This document shows, one piece after another, positions 18,094-27,380 of a stretch of DNA of 64,000 bases; position 1 is the stretch's first letter; every line of letters starts with the position of its first letter. The DNA lies in assembly GCF_021952865.1 (NCBI RefSeq), contig NZ_CP040792.1, positions 1,984,001-2,048,000 of the forward strand, in the 5' to 3' direction. Origin of the DNA: Clavibacter californiensis (GTDB lineage Bacteria; Actinomycetota; Actinomycetes; Actinomycetales; Microbacteriaceae). The translations under genes and the position numbers were made by a program. Under the pieces are notes generated by a model. It searched no databases. It worked only from the letters and a program-made list of their open reading frames with translations, and was not told where the DNA came from.

Positions 18094-18545
18094 CAGACGT
18101 CCTGCTCGTACGTGACCCACGTGGTGCGGCGGGCGACCCGGTCGTAGAGGCGCTGCGCGTCGGCGTTGTCCTCGGCGGTGATCCAGCGGAGCATGCTGGC
18201 GTCCTCGCCGCGAGCGACCTCGGCGACCGCGGCGATGAGCTTCTCGCCCACGCCCTGGCGGCGCGAGATCTCGCGCACGTACAGGTCGTCGACGAGGAGG
18301 CCGTCGGTGCCGCGGGCCAGGCGCGCGAAGCGGTGGAAGTGCGCGAGGCCGACGAGGGCGCCCTCGTGCGCGTCGTCCACGGCGACGAGCGCCGAGCTCG
18401 CGTGCGCGTCGTCGATGATGTGGCTCCAGGCGAGCACGGCCGCCTCATCGGTCAGCTCGGTGCCGTAGAACCCGGCGTAGCCCGCGAACAGGTCGAACCA
18501 GGGGAAGAAGTCGCCGTCGCGGACGGGACGGATCGAGATGGTCAT
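18093..18545 (-). CDS. GNAT-family N-acetyltransferase
   Basis: A 150-residue acetyltransferase of the GNAT fold. The acetyl-CoA phosphate loop (motif A) is RRQGVG at 95-100, preceded by the beta-4 segment LLVDDLYVREISR. The acceptor (protein N terminus, amine or small molecule) cannot be inferred. Its ATG overlaps the valS stop in an ATGA, and its own stop overlaps the next start, so the three genes form a translationally coupled chain. A link to protein or tRNA modification is tempting given valS, but the sequence does not show it. Confidence 0.85.
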   Translation of the reverse strand: MTISIRPVRDGDFFPWFDLFAGYAGFYGTELTDEAAVLAWSHIIDDAHASSALVAVDDAHEGALVGLAHFHRFARLARGTDGLLVDDLYVREISRRQGVGEKLIAAVAEVARGEDASMLRWITAEDNADAQRLYDRVARRTTWVTYEQDV

Positions 18546-21187
18546 GCGCGGTTCTCCTCGGGCTGCTCGGCGGGGGCGAGCGTGATGCGGGTGACGGCGG
18601 GGCCGTCCCCCTCGGTGAAGGTCAGGTCGGTGATGCGGCCCACGGCGCGGAGGTCCCGCGCCACGAGCTCGAGCGAGCGGATGTCCTCAGGCGAAGCGGA
18701 GACGACGGCCTCCGCGACGGGCGTCTTCTGCGAGGCCTTGGCGTCGGTCTTGGCGCGGCGGATGCCCACGAGCGCCCGGCCGGCCAGCGCGAGCAGCCGC
18801 GGGTCGGCCGCGCCCCCGGTCGCCGGGGCGTCGGGGGTCGGCGCGGTCGGCCAGGCGGCGGTGTGGATCGAGCCGTCGTGCGACCAGCTCCACGCCTCCT
18901 CGGCCGCGAACGGCACGAAGGGCGCGAACAGGCGCAGCAGCACGTCGAGGGCCTCGCGGAGCGCGGCGACCGCGGATCCCCGGTCGGCCGGGTCGGCGTC
19001 GGCCGAGTAGGCGCGGTCCTTGACGAGCTCCAGGTAGTCGTCGCAGAAGGTCCAGAAGAAGCTCTCCGTGACCTCGAGGGCGCGCGCGTGGTCGTACTCC
19101 TCGAGCGCGGTGGTGGCCGTCTCGACGACCTCGGCGAGGGCGGCGAGCATGCCCACGTCGATGGCGTGCGTCGCGCGGGCGCCCTCGGGCGCCTCGAACG
19201 AGAGGATGAACTTCGCCGCGTTGAGGACCTTGATCGCGAGTCGACGGCCGATCTTGATCTGCGTCGGGTTCTGCGGGTCCATCGCAGCGTCCACGCCGAG
19301 GCGGGCGGACGCGGCCCAGTAGCGCACCGCGTCGGAGCCGAACTGCTCGAGCGTGGCCGCGGGGGTCACGACGTTGCCCTTGGACTTCGACATCTTCTTG
19401 CGGTCGGGGTCGAGGATCCAGCCCGAGATCGCGGCCGTCCTCCACGGCGCGGTGCCGTGCTCCAGCTCGGCCCGGAGGACCGTGGAGAACAGCCACGTGC
19501 GGATGATGTCCTGGCCCTGCGGGCGCATGGAGAACGGGAAGACGAGGTCGAAGAGCTCGGGGTCGCGCTCCCAGCCGCCCGCGAGCTGCGGGGTCAGCGA
19601 GGACGTGGCCCAGGTGTCCATGACGTCGAGCTCGCCCTGGAAGCCGCCGGGCACGCCGCGCTGGTCCTCCGTGTAGCCGGGGGCGGGATCCGACGACGGG
19701 TCGACGGGGAGCTGGTCCTCGGTGGGCGTGATGGCCTTCTCGAACTCCGGGTTGCCGTCCGCGTCGAGCGGGTACCAGACCGGCAGCGGCACGCCGAAGA
19801 AGCGCTGGCGGGAGACGAGCCAGTCGCCGTTGAGGCCGCCGACCCAGTTCTCGTAGCGCACGCGCATGAAGTCGGGGACGAAGCCGATCTCGCGGCCGCG
19901 GCCGATGAGGCCCGCGCGGAGCTCCTCGTCGCGGCCGCCGTTGCGGATGTACCACTGGCGGGTCGAGACGATCTCGAGGGGCTTGTCGCCCTTCTCGTAG
20001 AACTTGACCGGGTGGGTGATCTTGCGGGGCTCGCCGATCAGCTCGCCGGACTCCGTGAGGAGCTCGACCATCGCGGCCTTCGCGGAGAAGACGGTCTTGC
20101 CGGCGAGGGCGGCGTACGCCGCGCGTCCGGTCTCTGACGTGATGGCGGCGGGCGCCTCCGAGACGATGCGGCCGTCGAAGCCGACGATCGCGCGGTTCTC
20201 GAGCTGCAGCTCGCGCCACCAGACGACGTCGTTGAGGTCGCCGAAGGTGCAGACCATGGCGATGCCGGATCCCTTGTCGGGCTGCGCGAGGTGGTGTGCG
20301 AGCACGGGGACCTCGACGCCGAAGACGGGGGTCGTCACGGTGGTGCCGAAGAGCCCCTGGTAGCGCTCGTCGTCGGGGTGCGCGACGAGGGCGACGCACG
20401 CCGCCAGGAGCTCGGGGCGCGTGGTGTCGATGATCACGTCGTCGCCGCCGGGGCGGTGGAAGGCGAGGCGGTGGTAGGCGCTCGGCTGCTCGCGGTCCTC
20501 CAGCTCGGCCTGCGCGACCGCGGTGCGGAAGGTGACGTCCCACAGGGTGGGCGCGTCGGCCTGGTAGGCCTCGCCGCGGGCGAGGTTGCGGAGGAACGCG
20601 CGCTGCGAGGCGACCTGCGCCTCGGCGCCGATGGTGCGGTAGCTCTGGCGCCAGTCGACGCTCAGGCCGAGCGTGCGGAAGAGGTCCTCGAACTGCTTCT
20701 CGTCCTCCTCGGTGAGGCGCTCGCACAGCTCGATGAAGTTGCGGCGGGAGATGGGCTGCTGGTCGCCCGGCTTGGACGTGCCGCCTGTCTCGGAGGGCTG
20801 GTACGCGGGGTCGTAGGGAAGCGTGGGGTCGCAGCGGACGCCGTAGAAGTTCTGGACGCGTCGCTCGGTGGGGAGCCCGTTGTCGTCCCAGCCGAGCGGG
20901 TAGAACACGCTCTCGCCGCGCATGCGCCGATAGCGGGCGATGACGTCGGTGTGCGTGTAGCTGAACACGTGGCCGATGTGCAGGGATCCGCTCGCGGTGG
21001 GCGGCGGGGTGTCGATGGAGAAGACGGTGCCCGCGGCGGCCTCGTCGCGGCGGAAGTCGTACGTGCCGTCGGCCTGCCAGCGTCCGCCCCACTTGGCCTC
21101 CAGACCCTCGAGGGCGGGCTTGTCGGGGACCCGGGCGACCTCTCCGGTCGCTCCCTGCGCGGTGTCCGGACGTCGTTCGTCAGCCAT
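18542..21187 (-). CDS. valS: valine--tRNA ligase
   Basis: An 881-residue class Ia aminoacyl-tRNA synthetase that charges tRNA-Val. The HIGH motif is at 70-73 (SLHIGHVF) and the KMSKS motif appears in RKKMSKSKGN. An editing (CP1) domain occupies the middle of the protein and an anticodon-binding helical domain follows. Length is typical of the actinobacterial form. The ATG at 21187 has a GGAG site a few bases upstream; the longer open frame beyond it is not credible. No T-box motif was found in the 134 bp before it, unlike ileS. A GNAT gene follows with ATGA overlap. Confidence 0.97.
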   Translation of the reverse strand: MADERRPDTAQGATGEVARVPDKPALEGLEAKWGGRWQADGTYDFRRDEAAAGTVFSIDTPPPTASGSLHIGHVFSYTHTDVIARYRRMRGESVFYPLGWDDNGLPTERRVQNFYGVRCDPTLPYDPAYQPSETGGTSKPGDQQPISRRNFIELCERLTEEDEKQFEDLFRTLGLSVDWRQSYRTIGAEAQVASQRAFLRNLARGEAYQADAPTLWDVTFRTAVAQAELEDREQPSAYHRLAFHRPGGDDVIIDTTRPELLAACVALVAHPDDERYQGLFGTTVTTPVFGVEVPVLAHHLAQPDKGSGIAMVCTFGDLNDVVWWRELQLENRAIVGFDGRIVSEAPAAITSETGRAAYAALAGKTVFSAKAAMVELLTESGELIGEPRKITHPVKFYEKGDKPLEIVSTRQWYIRNGGRDEELRAGLIGRGREIGFVPDFMRVRYENWVGGLNGDWLVSRQRFFGVPLPVWYPLDADGNPEFEKAITPTEDQLPVDPSSDPAPGYTEDQRGVPGGFQGELDVMDTWATSSLTPQLAGGWERDPELFDLVFPFSMRPQGQDIIRTWLFSTVLRAELEHGTAPWRTAAISGWILDPDRKKMSKSKGNVVTPAATLEQFGSDAVRYWAASARLGVDAAMDPQNPTQIKIGRRLAIKVLNAAKFILSFEAPEGARATHAIDVGMLAALAEVVETATTALEEYDHARALEVTESFFWTFCDDYLELVKDRAYSADADPADRGSAVAALREALDVLLRLFAPFVPFAAEEAWSWSHDGSIHTAAWPTAPTPDAPATGGAADPRLLALAGRALVGIRRAKTDAKASQKTPVAEAVVSASPEDIRSLELVARDLRAVGRITDLTFTEGDGPAVTRITLAPAEQPEENRA

Positions 21188-21321
21188 GCGTGCTCCGGTT
21201 CCCTCGATGTGGACGGCACCGTGTCGATGGTGAGGTGCCTGCTGTGCGGGGTTCACGCTACCGGATGGGGCGCGGAGGCCGGATGCGGGGGCGTGCGCGC
21301 CCATGGCATCCGGCCTCCCGG

Positions 21322-23286
21322 CTAGGCGCGTGACGTCGTCGCGGTCTCCCGGAAGGCCACGCGCATGGCGTCGAGGCGCCCCGTCAGCTCCGTCGGCACC
21401 CGGCCGCCGAAGCGCGCGAAGTGCGCCTCCACGGCGTCGAGCTCCTTGAGCCAGAGGTCGGGATCCAGCGCGAGCAGCTCGTCGAGCGCGCCGTCCGCGA
21501 GGTCGAGGCCCTGGACGTCCAGGTCCTCCGGCAGCGGCAGCCCGCCGACGGGGGTCGGCACCACGGGCACGCGGTCCTCCAGGCGGCGGACGATCCACTC
21601 GAGCACGCGGGCGTTCTCGCCGAAGCCCGGCCAGAGGAATGACCCGTCGTCGCCCTTGCGGAACCAGTTGACCTGGAAGACGCGGGGCGCGCCGTCGCCG
21701 AGACCACGCCCCACCTCGAGCCAGTGCCGCCAGTGGTCGGCCATGTCGTATCCGCAGAAGGGCTGCATCGCGAACGGGTCGTGGCGGAGCTCGCCCACCC
21801 GGCCATCGGCGGCGGCCGTCTGCTCGGACGCCATGGTGGCGCCCACGAAGACGCCGTGCTCCCAGTCGTCCGCCTCCGCGACCAGCGGGACGTTCGTCGC
21901 GCGGCGACCGCCGAAGAGGATCGCGTCGACCACGACGCCGTCGGGGTCGTCCCAGTCGTCCGCGAGCGACGGGCACTGCTCGATCCCCACGGTGAAGCGG
22001 GCGTTCGGGTGCGCGGCGGGGGATCCGGATCCGGGCGACCACGCCTCCCCCCGCCAGTCGACGAGGCCCGCGGGCGGCCTCGGCGTCATGCCCTCCCACC
22101 ACACGTCGCCGTCGGGACGGAGCGCGACGTTCGTGAAGATCGCGTTGCCCCAGACGGTCGACATGGCGACGGGGTTGGTGCTCTCGCCCGTGCCGGGCGC
22201 CACGCCGAAGAGGCCGCGCTCGGGGTTCACGGCGCGGAGGCGGCCCCGCGCGTCGGGGCGGAGCCAGGCGATGTCGTCGCCCAGCGTCTCGACCGTCCAG
22301 CCCGGGATCGTGGGCGTGAGCATCGCGAGGTTCGTCTTCCCGCACGCCGACGGGAACGCGGCCGCGACGTGGAAGCGCCGGCCCTCGGGGCTCGTGATCC
22401 GGATGAGGAGCATGTGCTCCGCGAGCCAGCCCTCATCGCGCGCCATCACGGAGGCGATCCGGAGGGAGAAGCACTTCTTGCCGAGCAGCGCGTTGCCGCC
22501 GTAGCCCGAGCCGAACGAGATGATCTCGCGCTCCTCGGGGAAGTGGCAGATGCGCTTGTCGGCGTTGTGCGGCCACGCGACGTCCGTGCGGCGGATCCCG
22601 GCGTCGTCGACGAGAGGCGCGCCGAGGCCGTGCAGCGCGCGGACCCACGCGGTGTCGGGGCCGATGAGGCGGAGCGCGTCGTCGCCCATCCGGGTCATGA
22701 GCGCCATGCTGGCGACGACGTAGGCGCTGTCGGTGATCTGCACGCCGAGCTGCGAGATCGCGCCGCCGAGCGGGCCCATCGAGAACGGGACGACGTAGAG
22801 GGTGCGGCCGCGCATGGATCCGGCGAACAGCTCCCGGAGCTCCGCTCGCGTCTGGGCGGGGTCGCGCCAGTTGTTCGTGGGGCCGGCGTCGGCGGGATCC
22901 TCGGAGCAGATGAACGTGCGGTCCTCGACGCGCGCCACGTCGGCCGGGTCGCTGCGGGCGAGGAAGCTGTGCGGGCGCCACTCGGGGTTCAGTCGGATGA
23001 GCGTGCCGGCGTCGACCATCTGCCGCGTGATGCGGTCGTACTCGGCGACGCTGCCCGTGCACCAGACGACCCGGTCCGGGAGCGCGAGCCGGGCGACCTC
23101 CGCCACCCACTCGGCGATGCGGGGATCGCGGCAGTGCGCGGGGGCAGCTGCGCCGGGCGGGAGCGGCCGGGCGTCGAGCGCCGCGGCGCCGGTCGCGGCG
23201 CCGGTCGCGGCGCCGGTCTCGGTGCCGAACCGGCTGCCGCGCGGGCGGTCGGCGGTGAGCGGGGGTGCGTCCTGGATGGTGGTCAT
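21322..23286 (-). CDS. pckG: phosphoenolpyruvate carboxykinase (GTP)
   Basis: A 654-residue GTP-dependent PEP carboxykinase that converts oxaloacetate to PEP, the entry to gluconeogenesis. The kinase-1a P-loop [10 protein letters not shown], the substrate-binding [15 protein letters not shown] and the PFCGYD segment are present. The N-terminal 45 residues are an unstructured extension containing three near-identical GAAT repeats made by a 12-bp DNA repeat (about 23186-23222). It is divergent from a RamB/ScfR-like regulator gene, 111 bp apart, which suggests control by carbon source (acetate or fatty acid versus sugar). GAGGA precedes the ATG. Confidence 0.96.
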   Translation of the reverse strand: MTTIQDAPPLTADRPRGSRFGTETGAATGAATGAAALDARPLPPGAAAPAHCRDPRIAEWVAEVARLALPDRVVWCTGSVAEYDRITRQMVDAGTLIRLNPEWRPHSFLARSDPADVARVEDRTFICSEDPADAGPTNNWRDPAQTRAELRELFAGSMRGRTLYVVPFSMGPLGGAISQLGVQITDSAYVVASMALMTRMGDDALRLIGPDTAWVRALHGLGAPLVDDAGIRRTDVAWPHNADKRICHFPEEREIISFGSGYGGNALLGKKCFSLRIASVMARDEGWLAEHMLLIRITSPEGRRFHVAAAFPSACGKTNLAMLTPTIPGWTVETLGDDIAWLRPDARGRLRAVNPERGLFGVAPGTGESTNPVAMSTVWGNAIFTNVALRPDGDVWWEGMTPRPPAGLVDWRGEAWSPGSGSPAAHPNARFTVGIEQCPSLADDWDDPDGVVVDAILFGGRRATNVPLVAEADDWEHGVFVGATMASEQTAAADGRVGELRHDPFAMQPFCGYDMADHWRHWLEVGRGLGDGAPRVFQVNWFRKGDDGSFLWPGFGENARVLEWIVRRLEDRVPVVPTPVGGLPLPEDLDVQGLDLADGALDELLALDPDLWLKELDAVEAHFARFGGRVPTELTGRLDAMRVAFRETATTSRA

Positions 23287-23361
23287 GTCGGTCCGTCCTC
23301 GTCGATCGGTCTGTTGTTCCAGCCTGCGACCGGTCAGGATGGGGTTCGAGGATCCATCAGC

Positions 23362-23394
23362 GTGAAGAAGCGCGGATGTTCACGGAGAGGTGAA
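23362..23394. promoter_or_regulatory. candidate operator: alternating GTGAA / TTCAC / GTGAA half-sites
   Basis: Three 5-bp half-sites in alternating orientation: GTGAA at 23362-23366, TTCAC at 23379-23383, GTGAA at 23390-23394. The last pair (TTCAC-N6-GTGAA) overlaps the Shine-Dalgarno region of the regulator gene, and all lie in the pckG/regulator divergent region. Autoregulation by the helix-turn-helix protein is the simplest reading. Confidence 0.4.
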
Positions 23395-23397
23395 TGC

Positions 23398-24825
23398 ATG
23401 GACCAGCTCGTCATCGGCCGGCGCATCCGGCACGCGCGGAAGGGCGCCGGGCTCACGCTGCAGGCGCTGGGGGAGCGGGCGGGGATCCTGCCGAGCCAGC
23501 TGAGCATGATCGAGAACGGCCGGCGCGAGACGCGCCTGTCGACGCTCGGGCGGATCGCGGGCGCGCTCGGCGTGGACGTCACGCACCTGCTCGCGGCCGA
23601 CGCGCCCGACGCGCGCTCGGCCCTGGAGATCGAGCTCGACCGGGCGCAGCGCTCCTCGCTCTACGGCGGCCTCGGGCTCCCCGCGGTGCCGGCGAGCCGG
23701 GCGCTCCCGCAGGAGACGCTGGAGGCGCTCGTCGGCCTGCACCGGGAGCTCGCACGTCGCGAACGCGAGTCGATCGCGACGCCCGAGGAGGCCAGGCGGG
23801 CGAACACCGAGCAGCGGCTCGTGATGCGCGAGCGCGACAACCACATCCGCGAGATCGAGGAGCTCGCCGAGCGGATGCTCGCGGACGTCGGCCACCGCAG
23901 AGGCGCCCTCTCGCACCGCAGCGTCAGCCGCATGGCGGAGGGGCTCGGCTTCGAGCTCATCTACGTGGACGACCTCCCGCGGTCGACGCGCTCGGTCACC
24001 GACCTCGGGGACGGGCGGATCTACCTGCCGCCCGCGTCGATCCCCGGCGGCCACGGCCTCCGCTCGATGGCGCTGCAGGCGATGGCGCACCGGGTGCTCG
24101 GGCACGAGGAGCCCGCCAGCTACGCGGACTTCCTGCGGCAGCGGCTGGAGATCAACTACTTCGCGGCCGCGTGCCTCATGCCGCTCACGCAGTCGCTCGA
24201 GTTCCTCAGCGAGGCGAAGTCCCGGCGCGACCTCGCGGTGGAGGACTTCCGCGACGCGTTCGGCGTGACGCACGAGGCGGCGGCGCTCCGGCTCACGAAC
24301 ATCAGCACCACGCACCTCGACCTCCGCGTGCACTTCCTGCGCGTGGGCGGCGACGGCGCCGTCTACAAGGCGTACGAGAACGACGGCCTGCCGCTGCCCG
24401 TCGACGTCACGGGCGCGGTCGAGGGCCAGCCGGTGTGCCGGGAGTGGGCGGCGCGCGGCGCCTTCGACCGCACCAACCGCACGACCGAGTTCCACCAGTA
24501 CACGGACACGCCCGCGGGGACGTTCTGGTGCTCGACGCAGACGGGATCCACGGCCGATGGGGAGTACTCCATCTCGTTCGGCGTGCCGTTCGCGCACGCG
24601 AAGTGGTTCCGCGGACGCGAGACGACGGCCAGGAGCGTCTCCCGCTGCCCGGACGAGTCGTGCTGCCGCCGCGCGGATCCCGAGGACGCCGGCCGCTGGC
24701 GCGACCGCGCCTGGCCGAGCGCCCGGCTGCACGCGCACATCCTCGCTCCGCTGCCGCGCGCATCCTTCCCCGGGGTGGACGACCGGGAGCTGTACGCGTT
24801 CCTCGACCGGCACGCGGGGGCGTGA
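23398..24825 (+). CDS. XRE-type transcriptional regulator, RamB/ScfR-like
   Basis: A 475-residue regulator: an N-terminal Cro/CI helix-turn-helix (about 1-60, LTLQALGERAGILPSQLSMIENG region), a coiled linker (about 100-160), a peptidase-like ImmA/IrrE-type domain around 180-280 in which the zinc motif is degenerate (HRVLGHEE), and a C-terminal Cys-containing domain (CPDESCC) typical of short-chain-fatty-acyl regulators. RamB in Corynebacterium has this architecture and controls acetate and glyoxylate genes. Being divergent from pckG, it probably controls gluconeogenesis and itself. I cannot say activator or repressor. The ATG at 23398 is chosen by frame; GGAGAGG lies upstream. Confidence 0.85.
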   Translation: MDQLVIGRRIRHARKGAGLTLQALGERAGILPSQLSMIENGRRETRLSTLGRIAGALGVDVTHLLAADAPDARSALEIELDRAQRSSLYGGLGLPAVPASRALPQETLEALVGLHRELARRERESIATPEEARRANTEQRLVMRERDNHIREIEELAERMLADVGHRRGALSHRSVSRMAEGLGFELIYVDDLPRSTRSVTDLGDGRIYLPPASIPGGHGLRSMALQAMAHRVLGHEEPASYADFLRQRLEINYFAAACLMPLTQSLEFLSEAKSRRDLAVEDFRDAFGVTHEAAALRLTNISTTHLDLRVHFLRVGGDGAVYKAYENDGLPLPVDVTGAVEGQPVCREWAARGAFDRTNRTTEFHQYTDTPAGTFWCSTQTGSTADGEYSISFGVPFAHAKWFRGRETTARSVSRCPDESCCRRADPEDAGRWRDRAWPSARLHAHILAPLPRASFPGVDDRELYAFLDRHAGA

Positions 24826-24843
24826 CGCGCGGACCCGCGCCGG

Positions 24844-26523
24844 CTATCGCGGCGGGACGTCCGGATCCAGGCGCGGGACGGCGGCGAGGAGGGCCCGGGT
24901 GACGGGGTGCGTCGGGCGGATGAGCACGTCGTCGGCGGATCCGCGCTCCACGATCCGGCCGTCGGACATGACGGCGACCTCGTCGCTCATGTGCGCGACG
25001 ACGCCGAGGTCGTGCGAGATGAGCAGGAGGCCGAGACCGAGACGGCGCTGCAGCTCGTCGAGGAGGTCGAGCACCTGGGCCTGCACGGCGATGTCGAGGG
25101 CGGACACGGGCTCGTCGCAGATGAGCACGTCCGGGCGTGCCGCGAGGGCGCGCGCGATGGCGACGCGCTGCCGCTGGCCGCCGGAGAGCCGCGCGGGACG
25201 GCGGGAGAGGAGCGCGGGATCCAGGCCCACCTGCGCGAGGAGCGTCCCGGGGGAGTCGAAGGCGCCGGCGTCGCGGCGGCCGGCGACGACGACCAGGGCG
25301 TCCCGCAGGATCCGGTCGACGCTCCAGCGCGGGTCGAAGGACGCGAGCGGGTCCTGGTAGACGGCGCCGATCCGCGCGCGTCGGCTCCGGCGCTCGCGCT
25401 CCGGGATGCCGCTCCACGGTCCGCCGTCGAGCGTCACGTCGCCGGCGTCCGGCTCCTCGAGCGCCAGCAGGAGGCGGGCGACCGTGGTCTTGCCCGAGCC
25501 GGATCCCCCGACGAGGCCGAGCGTGCGGCCGCGGCGTACCTCGAGGGAGACGTCGTCGACGGCGGTGCGCACGGATCCGCCCGGGCCCCGATAGGAGCGG
25601 GTGAGGCCGGTGGCACGGAGGACCACGCGGTCGTCTGCGCGCGGTTCGGCGGCCGGTGCCTGTGCCGGTGCCGCGCCTGCTGCCTCGAGCCGGGCCTCCG
25701 AGAGGGGCGTGCCGCGCGGGACGCCCGTCGGCACGGCGGCCACGAGCGCGCGCGTCCGGGCGTGGGCGGGCGCGCGGAGGATCTCCGCGGTCGGGCCCTC
25801 CTCCACGATCCGGCCGTCGTGCATCACGGCGACGCGGTCGGCGAGCCGGGCGACGACGGCGAGGTCGTGGCTGACGAGCAGGGTCGCCTGGCCGCGCGTG
25901 CGCAGGTCGGCGAGCAGGTCGATGATGCGCGCCTGAACCGTCGCGTCGAGCGCGGTCGTCGGCTCGTCGGCGACGAGGAGCGGCGGATCCAGCGCGAGGG
26001 CGGCCGCGAGCAGCGCCCGCTGCCGCAGGCCGCCGGAGAGCTCGCCGGAGCGCTGGTGCACGCGCGTCGCGGGATCCGGCATGCCCACGCGCTCGAGCAG
26101 CTCGAGCACGCGCGCCCGTCGGGCGCGCGGGTCCCGCATCCCGTGGACGCGGAGGGCGTCGCCGATCTCGCGGCCGATGGGTCGGAGCGGGTCGAGCGAG
26201 GAGAGCGCGTCCTGCAGCACGAGGCCGACGCCCGATCCGCGGACGCTCCGCCACTCGCGCGGCCCCGCGTCGCGGAGGTCGCGGCCGCCGATCTCGAGGA
26301 CGCCCGCCCGGACCTCGGCCCCCGGGCCGGCGAGACCGAGGAGGCTCCGCGCGGTCACGCTCTTCCCCGAGCCGGACGTACCGACGAGCGCGAGGCACTC
26401 GCCCGGCGCGATCCGCAGCGAGATGCCGTGCACCACGGGCACGCCGTCGAAGGACACGCGGAGGTCCGCGACGCGCAGGGCGGGCGGCGGCGCGGGCGTG
26501 GCGCGCCCGGATCCGGCGCTCAC
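24844..26523 (-). CDS. peptide-type ABC transporter, two fused ATPase domains
   Basis: A 559-residue fusion of the two ATPases that are separate DppD and DppF in E. coli. Domain 1 (about 15-240) has Walker A GTSGSGKS, signature LSGGLRQR and Walker B LLVADEP; domain 2 (about 305-555) has Walker A GGSGSGKT, signature LSGGQRQR and Walker B VLICDEP. Both carry the oligopeptide-transporter C-terminal extensions. The GTG start at 26523 overlaps the stop of the upstream permease (GTGA), so a far upstream start is unlikely. It energises import of a peptide, nickel chelate or similar solute bound by the lipoprotein encoded at the head of the operon. Confidence 0.92.
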   Translation of the reverse strand: MSAGSGRATPAPPPALRVADLRVSFDGVPVVHGISLRIAPGECLALVGTSGSGKSVTARSLLGLAGPGAEVRAGVLEIGGRDLRDAGPREWRSVRGSGVGLVLQDALSSLDPLRPIGREIGDALRVHGMRDPRARRARVLELLERVGMPDPATRVHQRSGELSGGLRQRALLAAALALDPPLLVADEPTTALDATVQARIIDLLADLRTRGQATLLVSHDLAVVARLADRVAVMHDGRIVEEGPTAEILRAPAHARTRALVAAVPTGVPRGTPLSEARLEAAGAAPAQAPAAEPRADDRVVLRATGLTRSYRGPGGSVRTAVDDVSLEVRRGRTLGLVGGSGSGKTTVARLLLALEEPDAGDVTLDGGPWSGIPERERRSRRARIGAVYQDPLASFDPRWSVDRILRDALVVVAGRRDAGAFDSPGTLLAQVGLDPALLSRRPARLSGGQRQRVAIARALAARPDVLICDEPVSALDIAVQAQVLDLLDELQRRLGLGLLLISHDLGVVAHMSDEVAVMSDGRIVERGSADDVLIRPTHPVTRALLAAVPRLDPDVPPR

Positions 26524-27380
26524 GACGCCCGGACCCGTCGCTCGAGCGCCCGACCGAGCACGGTCGACGCGGTCGCCGTCAGCACGATCATCAGGCCGGG
26601 AACCACCGTGAGCCACGGCGCCGAGCCGATGTAGGTGCGGCCGGCCGCGAGCATGGCGCCCCACTCGGGATCCGGCGGCACCGTGCCGAGCCCGAGGTAG
26701 CTCAGGGACGACGCCCACACGATCGCCTGCCCGACGCCGAGCGTGCCGAGCACGAAGAGCGGCGCCGCGGTGTTCGGGAGGATGTGGCGGGCGAGCACCA
26801 CGAGCGGGGGGCGGCCGAGCACGGTGGCCGCCTCCACGTAGGCGGATCGGCGCACCGACATGACCCGGCCGCGGATGATGCGCGCGTATCCGGGCGCGGC
26901 CGAGATCCCGACGGCGAGGGTCGCGCTCCCGATGCCGGGCCCGAGGATCACGATGAGGAAGAGCGCGAGCAGGAGGCCGGGGAACGCGAAGACCACCTCG
27001 ATCACGCGGTTCACGGCGAAGTCGGCGACGCGGCCGAGGAGCGCGGCCGCCAGCCCGAGGACCGCGCCGAGGCCGAGCCCGATGGCCGTGGCGCTCACGC
27101 CGATCACGAGGCTGGGGCCGGCGCCGTGGACGACGCGCGTGAGCACGTCGCGGCCGGACTCGTCGGTGCCGAGGAGGTGCCCGGCACCGGGCGCGCGGAA
27201 CGCCTCGGCGGGGGCGATGGCGAGCGGATCACCGGGCGCGAGGATCCCGGGGGCGACGGCGGCCACGAGCAGCAGGACGACCACGATCGCGGCGCCCGTC
27301 GTCCCGGCGGCGGCGAGCGCGCGGACGTCCGGCCGGGAGGGCGCAGCGCCGAGGAGCGCGGCGGCGCGGGGGTCGCTCAT
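26520..27380 (-). CDS. ABC transporter permease, DppC type
   Basis: A 286-residue inner-membrane permease of the oligopeptide/nickel class. It has about six membrane helices, the N-terminal TM plus a long periplasmic loop with the conserved HLLGTDESGRDVLTRV motif of DppC proteins, and the EAA loop (YVEAATVLGRPPLVVLARHILP) that docks to the ATPase. Start ATG at 27380 overlaps the stop of the upstream permease (ATGA). It pairs with the DppB-type subunit. Confidence 0.93.
   Translation of the reverse strand: MSDPRAAALLGAAPSRPDVRALAAAGTTGAAIVVVLLLVAAVAPGILAPGDPLAIAPAEAFRAPGAGHLLGTDESGRDVLTRVVHGAGPSLVIGVSATAIGLGLGAVLGLAAALLGRVADFAVNRVIEVVFAFPGLLLALFLIVILGPGIGSATLAVGISAAPGYARIIRGRVMSVRRSAYVEAATVLGRPPLVVLARHILPNTAAPLFVLGTLGVGQAIVWASSLSYLGLGTVPPDPEWGAMLAAGRTYIGSAPWLTVVPGLMIVLTATASTVLGRALERRVRAS

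Noticed and set aside
21188-21321. A gene or T-box in the gap upstream of valS
   Set aside because: 134 bp with no open frame of note, no GGTGGTACCGCG-type motif and no specifier.
23186-23222. GCGCCGGTC triple repeat at the pckG N terminus as a regulatory site
   Set aside because: It lies inside the coding region and reads as an in-frame GAAT repeat of a disordered tail; no spacing or position suits an operator.
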